A stretch of DNA of 33,059 bases from Actinomycetota bacterium (GTDB lineage: Bacteria > Actinomycetota > Actinomycetes > Actinomycetales > Kineosporiaceae): the NCBI GenBank assembly GCA_030837345.1, contig JAUPKQ010000244.1, forward strand, positions 1 to 33,059, given 5' to 3'. Both the position numbers and the translations under genes were made by a program. This document shows positions 19,721 to 25,703 of the stretch, piece by piece (the stretch's first letter is position 1; every line of letters begins with the position of its first letter). The notes under the pieces are model-generated. The model was not told the DNA's origin, searched no databases, and saw only the letters and a list, made by a program, of their open reading frames with translations.

Positions 19721-21064
19721 TCACCCCGCCCGCCCGGCCGGGACGAGTTCCCTCGCGTCCGGCACGGGAGCGGGCGGCCGGACGGCGCCCGCGGCGACGA
19801 GGCTGAGGAGGACGGCGATCCCGGCACCCGTCGTCGCCCGGAGCACACCGATCGAGTCCCCCAGCAGCCCGAGGAGCGGCGGGCCCGCGATGAAGGCGAG
19901 GTAACCGATGGTCGAGACGACACTCACCCGGACGGCGGCGTGCCGCGGATCGTCGGACGCCGCGCTCATCGCCAGGGGGAACCCCAACGACGCGCCGAGT
20001 CCCCAGGCCAGAATCCCCACGACCGCCGGGACGAGGGCGGCGGCGGGGCCGGCCACGGCGAGGAGGGTGGGCCCGAGCTGGAGCGTGAGGACCCCGACGG
20101 TGACGAGGACGGCGCAGAGCCGTACCGCGGTGACCCGCCCCACCCGGTCCAGGACGGCGGGAGCCGCCATCCGCGCGAGGGTCATCGCGCCGACGAGTCC
20201 CGCGAACCCGAGGGCCGCGACCGCGTGTCCGACCCCGTAGCCGTCGACCAGGCCGAGGGCCAGCCAGTCGTTCGCCGTCCCCTCGGCGAAGGCCGCTCCG
20301 AGCGCCACGAAACCGATGAGGAGGGTCCGGGGCTCGCGCCAGGCGGCGAGGATGCCCCTGGGCCCGTTTCCGGCCGAGGGACCAGCGGCCGGGGAGGCCT
20401 GGTCGCCGTCCGGGTGCCAGTTCCAGACCTCCGCCCCGACGAAGTGGGGCACGGCGAGCGCCACGGCGACGAAGCTGATCGCGGCGACCACCCCGAGGTG
20501 CCGTACCAGGGACAGTTCACCCGCGGCGGCCACGGCTCCGGCGCTGGCGCCGGCGACCGTCCCCAGGCTGTACCCGGCGTGGAAACGAGGCATGACCGAG
20601 CGTCCGAGGAGACGTTCGACGCCCGCGCCCTCGACGTTCATCGCGACGTCGCACAGTCCGGTCCCCGCCCCGACGACGGCCAGGGCCACGGCCATCACCG
20701 GTACGGCCGGGGTCGTGGAGGCGAAGGCGAGACAGGAGGCCATCACCAGGACCCCGGTGAGGCAGGCGCGGCGTGATCCCAGGCGCTCGATGAGCCACCC
20801 GGCGAGGAACATCGCCGGCAGGGAGCCCAGGGCCACCGCGAGCAGCAGCGTCCCGAGGGCGCTCGGCGTCATGCCGAGGACGTCCCTGACGGCGGGCAGG
20901 CGGGACACCCATGAGGCGAAGGCGAACCCGCTGACGGCGAACACGACGGCGACGGCCCGTTTGGCGGCCTCGAGGCGGGCGGTCGTCACCCCGGGTGGAA
21001 GCGGTGGCGGGGTCTTCGTCCTGGTCTGTGTCGAGGTGGGGTCCTGGGTGCGGGACGTGGACAA
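19721..21064 (-). CDS. MFS transporter
   Basis: Major facilitator of 447 residues with about twelve hydrophobic segments. WVSRLPAVRDVLGMTPSALG at the first loop and LAGWLIERLGSRRACLTG (the motif A region) resemble the sugar-efflux/YbjJ-type branch. CDVAMNVEGAGVERLLGR and MPRFHAGYSLGTVAG in helix 4-5 strengthen that placement, since such proteins share DVAMN and FHxxxSLG motifs. The substrate is not predictable. The start is a TTG with GGGAGAAG seven bases upstream; no better in-frame start exists nearby. The N-terminal 27 residues are Thr/Pro-rich and cytosolic. It is divergent from a LacI regulator over a palindrome, which suggests that regulator controls it. Confidence 0.88.
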   Translation of the reverse strand: MSTSRTQDPTSTQTRTKTPPPLPPGVTTARLEAAKRAVAVVFAVSGFAFASWVSRLPAVRDVLGMTPSALGTLLLAVALGSLPAMFLAGWLIERLGSRRACLTGVLVMASCLAFASTTPAVPVMAVALAVVGAGTGLCDVAMNVEGAGVERLLGRSVMPRFHAGYSLGTVAGASAGAVAAAGELSLVRHLGVVAAISFVAVALAVPHFVGAEVWNWHPDGDQASPAAGPSAGNGPRGILAAWREPRTLLIGFVALGAAFAEGTANDWLALGLVDGYGVGHAVAALGFAGLVGAMTLARMAAPAVLDRVGRVTAVRLCAVLVTVGVLTLQLGPTLLAVAGPAAALVPAVVGILAWGLGASLGFPLAMSAASDDPRHAAVRVSVVSTIGYLAFIAGPPLLGLLGDSIGVLRATTGAGIAVLLSLVAAGAVRPPAPVPDARELVPAGRAG

Positions 21065-21128
21065 CGGCTTCTCCCAGCAACGTGTGAACGGCCGGACGGT
21101 GGGCCCCGCCCGGGGACTGCGACCCTCA

Positions 21129-21190
21129 TCGTATCGATTCGATCGAATCGTTTCGACCGCAGTCTACGATGGGTCGGTCACCCGATACGA
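21129..21190. promoter_or_regulatory. divergent promoter/operator region between the MFS and LacI genes
   Basis: CGATTCGATCGAATCG (21135-21150) is a perfect 16-bp palindrome. It is bracketed by TCGTATCG (21129-21136) and its inverted copy CGATACGA (21183-21190). TACGAT (21165-21170) could be a -10 for the LacI gene. The position between a transporter and a divergent LacI regulator is typical of an autoregulated operator. Confidence 0.6.
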
Positions 21191-21234
21191 AACGGACACG
21201 TGCGCACGGCTACTTCTGGGAAGGAACGCGGATC

Positions 21235-22398
21235 ATGGCAACCGAGGCACCGGCGACGGGCGGCACCCGTCGTGACCGCACACGCCGGGTCACCCTCGCC
21301 GACGTGGCGAGGGCGGCGGGGGTGTCGGCCTCGACGGCGTCCCTGGCCGTCAACGGGGCCGGGCCTGTAGCCCCCGCCACCCGGGAGAGGGTGCTCTCCG
21401 CGGCCAGGTCCCTCGGCTACTCGGGCCCCAATCCGCTCGCCCGGTCGCTCCGGCGCGGCCGGTGCGGGGTCGTCGCCGTCGTCCTCGGGGAACGTCTCGC
21501 CTACGCCTTCAGCGACCCGATGATGGTGGGGATGCTCGACGGGCTCGCCGACGAGGTCGGGACGGCGGGAAGCAGCCTCCTGCTCGTGCCGTTGTCAGGC
21601 CCGACCGGCGCCGCCGAACGGCTCGCCGCCCTGCCGATGGACGCGGCGGTCGTCGACGACTGCGACGCCGCGACCGTGGACCTGATCCCGGCGCTGCACG
21701 CCCGAGGCGTGGTCGTCGTCGGGGTGGACGGCCCGCAGGGCAGCGGGATCCCCGTCGTCGACCTCGACGACGAAGCCGCCACGACCGCGCTCTTCGCCCA
21801 CCTGGCCGATCTGGGACACACCCGGTTCGGCGTCATCACCCTGCCCCTCGCCCTGGACACCGTGGGAGGACCGCTCGTCCCCGCCGACCCGGCGACCCGG
21901 GAACGGCTGGCGAAGGGAGCCGGGGTCCAGCGACGCCGGACCCTGGCGGCGGAGGAGGCCGCGGCCAGGCACGGGGTGTCCGTCCGGTTCGTCGAAGCCG
22001 CCCGCAACCTCGTCGACGAGGGTGAGCGGGCCGCCGCGACCCTCCTCGACGGTCCCCTCCCGGAGAGTCCTCTCCCGGGCTGTCCTCGCCCCGCCGGCGA
22101 CGCGCGACCGACCGCGATCATCGCCCAGAGCGACGTCCTCGCCCTCGGTTGCCTGCGCGCGGCGGGGACCCGGGGTCTGCGGGTACCCGAGGACCTGAGC
22201 GTCGCCGGGTTCGACGGGGTCGACCTCCACCTGTTCGACGGCACGACCCTGACGACGATCGAACAGCCCGCCTCCGAGAAGGGCCGGACGGCGGCCCGGC
22301 TCGTGGCGGCGGCCCTTTCCGGACAGCAACCGGACGACGTCCGGCTGACCACCCGGCTGCGGGTGGGGACCACGACAGGGCCCGCTCCCGGCCGGTGA
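21235..22398 (+). CDS. LacI-family transcriptional regulator
   Basis: A 387-residue one-component repressor. The N-terminal helix-turn-helix and hinge are VTLADVARAAGVSASTASLA, then the NGAGPVAPATRERV stretch and GYSGPNPLARSLRRGRCGVV (about residues 20-80). The rest is a periplasmic-binding-protein-like ligand domain with DPMMVGMLDGLADEVG, the effector/dimer motif LGHTRFGVITLP and VPEDLSVAGFDGVDLH near the end. An insertion of about 20 Pro-rich residues (PLPESPLPGCPRPAGDARP) precedes the last strand. The ATG at 21235 has GGAAGGA nine bases upstream and removes a non-homologous 22-residue extension. The likely target is the divergent MFS exporter plus itself. It is convergent with hadB. Confidence 0.92.
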   Translation: MATEAPATGGTRRDRTRRVTLADVARAAGVSASTASLAVNGAGPVAPATRERVLSAARSLGYSGPNPLARSLRRGRCGVVAVVLGERLAYAFSDPMMVGMLDGLADEVGTAGSSLLLVPLSGPTGAAERLAALPMDAAVVDDCDAATVDLIPALHARGVVVVGVDGPQGSGIPVVDLDDEAATTALFAHLADLGHTRFGVITLPLALDTVGGPLVPADPATRERLAKGAGVQRRRTLAAEEAAARHGVSVRFVEAARNLVDEGERAAATLLDGPLPESPLPGCPRPAGDARPTAIIAQSDVLALGCLRAAGTRGLRVPEDLSVAGFDGVDLHLFDGTTLTTIEQPASEKGRTAARLVAAALSGQQPDDVRLTTRLRVGTTTGPAPGR

Positions 22399-22443
22399 AG
22401 CGCACGGACCAGGCGAGGCGAACCAAGACAGGCACGGCGGACC

Positions 22444-22458
22444 GGCCTGGATCAGGCC
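22444..22458. terminator. short hairpin at the 3' end of hadB
   Basis: GGCCTG (22444-22449) and CAGGCC (22453-22458) flank GAT and overlap the hadB stop codon. It lies in the 53-base gap between converging LacI and hadB genes. The stem is only six pairs with a three-base loop and no U-run, so its terminator function is doubtful. Confidence 0.35.
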
Positions 22459-22883
22459 AGCCGGACCTTCGCCTGGGCCTTCCCCAGCACCTTGTCGCCG
22501 GCGCTGGTCGCCGTGATGCTCACCCGAGCGGTCCGGGTCGCGGTGTCGAGGGCCGAGACGACGGCGGTCACCTCGACGACGGCACCGATCTCGTCGTCCG
22601 GGACGACGACGGGCTTGGGGAACTTCGTCCCGTACTCGACGACGGCGGCCGGGTCGCCCGCCCAGTCGGTGACGATCCGCCCGGCGACGGCCATGGTGAG
22701 CATGCCGTGGGCGATCACGTCCGGGAGGCCGACGGCCCGTGCCGCCCGCTCGTTCCAGTGGATGACGTTGAAGTCACCGCTCGCTCCGGCGTAGCGGACG
22801 AGGTCCCTGCGACGGAGCGGGACCGTGAGGGGCGGCAGAACGTCCCCGGCGACGACGTCGTCGAAGCGGCGTGGCGCGGTCAT
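22452..22883 (-). CDS. hadB: MaoC-family hot-dog dehydratase (HadB-like)
   Basis: Second subunit of a (3R)-hydroxyacyl dehydratase heterodimer, 143 residues. The hydratase-2 motif YAGASGDFNVIHWNERAARA carries the catalytic Asp and His, followed by GLPDVIAHGMLTMAV. In mycobacteria the HadA-HadB pair acts in fatty acid/mycolate elongation. Outside mycolate producers the pair is still conserved beside rpmG, and its exact substrate is uncertain. The ATG overlaps the hadA stop (ATGA), with GAGAGG just upstream, so the two are translationally coupled. No hadC-like gene follows. Confidence 0.9.
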   Translation of the reverse strand: MTAPRRFDDVVAGDVLPPLTVPLRRRDLVRYAGASGDFNVIHWNERAARAVGLPDVIAHGMLTMAVAGRIVTDWAGDPAAVVEYGTKFPKPVVVPDDEIGAVVEVTAVVSALDTATRTARVSITATSAGDKVLGKAQAKVRLA

Positions 22884-23329
22884 TGGTCCTCTCCACGGAT
22901 GACGACGGTCGACCGGACGGTGGCGACCTGCTCGCCGTCCTCGGTCGCGATCTCGACCCGGGTGGTGAGGATGCCGTTCCCACCCACCTCGCGGGCGGTC
23001 TCGACGTGCAGGGTCGAGATCAGGCGGTCCCCCGCGACGACGGGCCGGTGGTGGGTGAAGCGCTCCTCGCCGTGCACGAGACGGGAGAAGTCGACACCTG
23101 CGGCCGGGTCGTCGAAAACCTGGGCCTCGGCACGCTGAGCGACGATCACGGTGAAGGTCGGGGGCGCGACGACGTCCGGATGGCCGAGAGCCCTGGCGGC
23201 ATCCGGGTCGGTGTGGGCCGGATCGGCGCTGCCGATCGCCGTCGCGAACTCCGCGATCTTCTCGCGGCCGACCTCGTAGACCGGGGAGGGCGGGAAGACC
23301 TGCCCCGCCAGGGCCGAATTGATGCCCAT
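22880..23329 (-). CDS. hadA: MaoC-like N-terminal domain dehydratase subunit (HadA-like)
   Basis: First subunit of the hydroxyacyl dehydratase pair, 149 residues. The N-terminal segment MGINSALAGQVFPPSPVYEV and the hot-dog strand/helix pattern (REKIAEFATAIGSADPAHTD, VDFSRLVHGEERFTHHRPVV, GNGILTTRVEIA) match the FAS1-like dehydratase N-terminal domain. It lacks the full D-x4-H catalytic motif that is seen in hadB, as expected for the structural partner. GAGGA six bases before the ATG supports the start. It is separated from rpmG by a hairpin-containing 97-base gap. Confidence 0.9.
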   Translation of the reverse strand: MGINSALAGQVFPPSPVYEVGREKIAEFATAIGSADPAHTDPDAARALGHPDVVAPPTFTVIVAQRAEAQVFDDPAAGVDFSRLVHGEERFTHHRPVVAGDRLISTLHVETAREVGGNGILTTRVEIATEDGEQVATVRSTVVIRGEDQ

Positions 23330-23365
23330 TCTCGTTCCTCACTGGGGATCGTCTACCGGGAACCA

Positions 23366-23400
23366 GGAAGGCCACCTCTCGGACGAGAGATGGCCTTTCC
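23366..23400 (-). terminator. hairpin between rpmG and hadA
   Basis: GGAAGGCCA (23366-23374) pairs with TGGCCTTTCC (23391-23400) with one small bulge, and the inner CTCTC/GAGAG extends the stem. It lies 26 bases after the rpmG stop on the minus strand and may partially terminate the ribosomal transcript ahead of the hadAB pair. Confidence 0.5.
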
Positions 23401-23426
23401 GCGGAGAACTCGGGCGCCGACCCGCG

Positions 23427-23597
23427 TCAGCGGGTCTCGCGGTGCGCGGTGTGCTTGCGGCAGCGCGGGCAGTGCTTCTTCAGGTCGAGCCGGTCGGGAT
23501 CGTTCCGCCGGTTCTTCTTGGTGATGTAGTTGCGCTCCTTGCACTCCGTGCACGCCAGGGTGATCTTGGGGCGAACGTCCTGCGACTTGCTGGCCAC
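23427..23597 (-). CDS. rpmG: 50S ribosomal protein L33, zinc-binding form
   Basis: A 56-residue large-subunit protein. Two CxxC pairs (CTEC and CPRC) mark it as the zinc-binding paralogue rather than the cysteine-free one that Zur usually controls. The start is a GTG ([19 protein letters not shown]) with GAGAGG upstream; the frame continues further upstream but without L33 similarity. The order tRNA-Thr, tRNA-Met, rpmG, hadA, hadB is widely conserved in actinobacteria. Confidence 0.96.
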   Translation of the reverse strand: MASKSQDVRPKITLACTECKERNYITKKNRRNDPDRLDLKKHCPRCRKHTAHRETR

Positions 23598-23745
23598 GGC
23601 AGTGCCTCTCTCGGTCGAAGCGTCGGTCTCGGATCGCCGGCTGGGGCGAACCGCCTGGCGCCGGTGCACACCTCGCGAACGAGGGGTGCGGGGGTCGAGG
23701 ATACGCGAGGTGCAACCGCTCGGTCGAACCGCGCCTCCCGGCCCG

Positions 23746-23822
23746 TGGTAGCGGAGGCCGGACTTGAACCGGCGACACAGCGATTATGAGCCGCTTGCTC
23801 TACCTGACTGAGCTACTCCGCC
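23746..23822 (-). tRNA. tRNA-Met (anticodon CAT, elongator type)
   Basis: A 77-base cloverleaf with encoded CCA. The acceptor GGCGGAG pairs with CTCCGCT (the first pair is G-U), the anticodon stem AGCGG/TCGCT closes loop CTCATAA, and the T-loop reads GGTTCAAGTCC. The location beside rpmG and the first G-U pair fit the elongator tRNA-Met of actinobacteria. A CAT anticodon could in principle be a lysidine-modified tRNA-Ile, but context argues for Met. Confidence 0.93.
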
Positions 23823-23830
23823 GTGAGGGA

Positions 23831-23849
23831 GATCATCCGCCGGATGATC
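23831..23849. repeat. 19-bp palindrome in the tRNA-Thr/tRNA-Met spacer
   Basis: GATCATCCG and CGGATGATC flank a single base. It lies in the 48-base spacer between the two tRNAs on their common transcript, where it may guide processing. No other role is evident. Confidence 0.5.
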
Positions 23850-23870
23850 CGGCAGGATGGCCCCCGTCAG

Positions 23871-23943
23871 AGCCCCAATAGGGAATCGAACCCTAGACCT
23901 TCTCCTTACCATGGAGACGCTCTGCCGACTGAGCTATTGGGGC
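23871..23943 (-). tRNA. tRNA-Thr (anticodon GGT)
   Basis: A 73-base cloverleaf. The acceptor GCCCCAA pairs with TTGGGGC, anticodon stem TCTCC/GGAGA closes loop ATGGTAA, the T-arm has GGTTCGATTCC and the discriminator is T. CCA is not encoded. Confidence 0.96.
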
Positions 23944-23999
23944 GGCATCGCCACCTGACGCCGACCGGCGAGCGACCGGTGAATCAAGCAGCGACCATG

Positions 24000-24029
24000 A
24001 GGGTACACGCCCGAGGGCGGCCCGGTGAA
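24000..24029 (-). promoter_or_regulatory. candidate promoter for tRNA-Thr/tRNA-Met/rpmG
   Basis: On the minus strand TTCACC (24029-24024) and TACCCT (24005-24000) are 18 bases apart, about 57 bases before tRNA-Thr. It lies in the 99-base gap after the conservon GTPase stop. This is a plausible housekeeping promoter by sequence only. Confidence 0.4.
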
Positions 24030-24042
24030 ATCGAATCGCCTC

Positions 24043-24666
24043 TCAGCGCCCCGCGAGCGCGGCACCGGCCCGCGCCCGGTTCAGGACGACGTTGAGCAGG
24101 CACAGGACGACCTGCTTCACGGACTCCCGGACACGCGCGTCGACGGCGACGACAGGCACGTGGAGGTCGACGTCGGTGGCGTCCCGCACCTCCTGGAGGG
24201 AGAGGCTCGGTCTGCCCTCGAACTGGTTGACGGCGACGACGAACGGCAACCCGATCTTCTCGAAGTAGTCCAGGGCGACGAAGCAGTCGGCCAGCATGCT
24301 CGTGTCGACGAGGACGACGCCTCCCAGCGCGCCGTTGGCCAGGTCGTTCCACATGAACCCGAACCGGTCCTGACCAGGCGTTCCGAACAGGTAGAGGATG
24401 ATGCTCTCGTCGATCGTGATGCGCCCGAAGTCCATCGCCACCGTCGTGGTGGTCTTGGATTCGCCCGCGGCTCCGGGGGTGTCGATCCCGGCGCCGACCG
24501 TGGTCATCGCGGCTTCCGTCGTCAAAGGCTCGATCTCGGAGAGAGCGCCGATCATGGTGGTCTTCCCCACCCCGAAGCCACCCGAGACAAGGATCTTCAC
24601 CGGGATGGGGGGCCGGCGTCTCGCCGGAGGAACCGGACCCGCGGTTCCGGTGACCGTGAGATCCAT
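24043..24666 (-). CDS. conservon GTP-binding protein (CvnD-like)
   Basis: Small Ras/Arf-like GTPase of the actinobacterial conservon family, 207 residues from the chosen start. The P-loop is GGFGVGKTT (residues 29-37); switch regions include VAMDFGRI and LFGTPGQDRF (the DxxG-equivalent, with a Thr-Pro-Gly), and the guanine motif is NQFEG instead of NKxD, typical for this family. It is the last of four conservon genes, 10 bases after the DUF742 stop. A GTG at 24693 overlapping that gene by 17 bases is an alternative start; neither has a strong ribosome binding site. In Streptomyces such proteins cycle on a membrane sensor complex with the kinase-like and roadblock partners. Confidence 0.92.
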   Translation of the reverse strand: MDLTVTGTAGPVPPARRRPPIPVKILVSGGFGVGKTTMIGALSEIEPLTTEAAMTTVGAGIDTPGAAGESKTTTTVAMDFGRITIDESIILYLFGTPGQDRFGFMWNDLANGALGGVVLVDTSMLADCFVALDYFEKIGLPFVVAVNQFEGRPSLSLQEVRDATDVDLHVPVVAVDARVRESVKQVVLCLLNVVLNRARAGAALAGR

Positions 24667-24676
24667 CCCGGAGGTC

Positions 24677-25219
24677 TCAGAGCGCAGCGACACCGGCGAT
24701 CAGCCTTTCGAGGAAGTGCACGTCTTCGGACTGGCGGACCGTGGCACGGCTCGCGTCCAGGAACCCCTCGTCGATCAGGTCGCCCACCAGCACGAGAGCG
24801 ACCTGGAGAGGTAGGTGGAGCCAGGCCGCGACCTCCGCGGTGGAACACGGGTCCGAGGCCAGCTGCACGATGCGGAGCCGTTCTTGACCCGCGGTGCTGG
24901 ACACCCGTACCGGGTGGATCCCCGTGGCCACGACGATCGTCTCCATCGCCACGTCGGCGGTCCTGGCCCGGGTCCGGCCTCCGGTGAGGAGGTACGGGCG
25001 CACCTCGCCGCGGATGCTCCCGGGATCGACGGACCCGGCATCGGCCGGTTCCCCCCCGGTGCCGGGTCCCCGTCCGCCGTCCGGCCGGACGTGCGCCCCG
25101 GTCCTGGTGGAGAAGGGCGGAGGCCAGACCGGACGGGCCCGGGCGGGTCCGTGGCCGGTCAGGAAGGGGCGGGCCAGGGGCTCATCGTCGTCCAGGGGGC
25201 CGTCCGCATCCCAGCTCAT
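24677..25219 (-). CDS. DUF742 conservon protein (CvnC-like)
   Basis: A 180-residue protein. The first 70 residues are a Pro/Gly/Arg-rich linker. The DUF742 domain starts at VRPYLLTGGRTRARTADVAM (about residue 74), continues with LRIVQLASDPCSTAEVAAWL (a winged-helix-like recognition segment) and ends with the LHLPLQVALVLVGDLIDEGF stretch. The partner in conservons is the roadblock protein and GTPase. The ATG has GGAGG six bases upstream. It lies 49 bases after the roadblock gene. Confidence 0.93.
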   Translation of the reverse strand: MSWDADGPLDDDEPLARPFLTGHGPARARPVWPPPFSTRTGAHVRPDGGRGPGTGGEPADAGSVDPGSIRGEVRPYLLTGGRTRARTADVAMETIVVATGIHPVRVSSTAGQERLRIVQLASDPCSTAEVAAWLHLPLQVALVLVGDLIDEGFLDASRATVRQSEDVHFLERLIAGVAAL

Positions 25220-25268
25220 TCTCTCCTCCGTCCGTTCACCGCCCGGTCAGGGCACACGGCGGCGCCGA

Positions 25269-25703
25269 TCACAGGACCAGGCTGGCCTTGAGCTCGATGA
25301 CGAGCTCGGGCGTCAGCAAGGCCCCGATCCGCTGCACGAGCATGGTCGCCTCGTAACCGACGAGACCGAGATCGCAGTCGGACGGCGTGATCACCCCGAG
25401 GCAGGATCCGCCGCTGATCTGTGACACCAGGAGATAGCCACTGTTGAACTCCGTGATCACCTGACGCAGCGACCCCTTGGACAACAGCCGTGAGGCGCTG
25501 AAGGCAAGGCTGGTCAGCCCTGAGATCATCGCGGCGAGCTTGTCGGCGTCCGACCGCTGCAACTGGGTGGAGGCCGCCATGAGCAGGCCGTCCGAGGACA
25601 CCGCCACGGCCTGCTCGACGCCCACCGTGCGCTGGACGAAGTTGTCCAGCAACCAGTTGACGTCCCGGACACCGCTGCTCACTTCCTGGGACTCGATACT
25701 CAT
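25269..25703 (-). CDS. roadblock/LC7 domain protein (CvnB-like)
   Basis: A 144-residue roadblock/LC7 fold protein, the class that acts as GTPase regulator or scaffold. Typical features are DVNWLLDNFVQRTVGVEQAV, VSSDGLLMAAS, DKLAAMISGLTSLAFSASRL and the C-terminal DLGLVGYEATMLVQRIGALL. It follows the sensor gene with no gap: the kinase stop at 25704 abuts this ATG at 25703, and GGAGGG lies within the end of the kinase gene. Translational coupling is therefore likely. Confidence 0.94.
   Translation of the reverse strand: MSIESQEVSSGVRDVNWLLDNFVQRTVGVEQAVAVSSDGLLMAASTQLQRSDADKLAAMISGLTSLAFSASRLLSKGSLRQVITEFNSGYLLVSQISGGSCLGVITPSDCDLGLVGYEATMLVQRIGALLTPELVIELKASLVL

Noticed and set aside
19679-20776. 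A 365-codon plus-strand frame opposite the MFS gene
   Set aside because: The product is Arg/Gly/Asp-rich shadow sequence, while the minus strand encodes a coherent twelve-span transporter.
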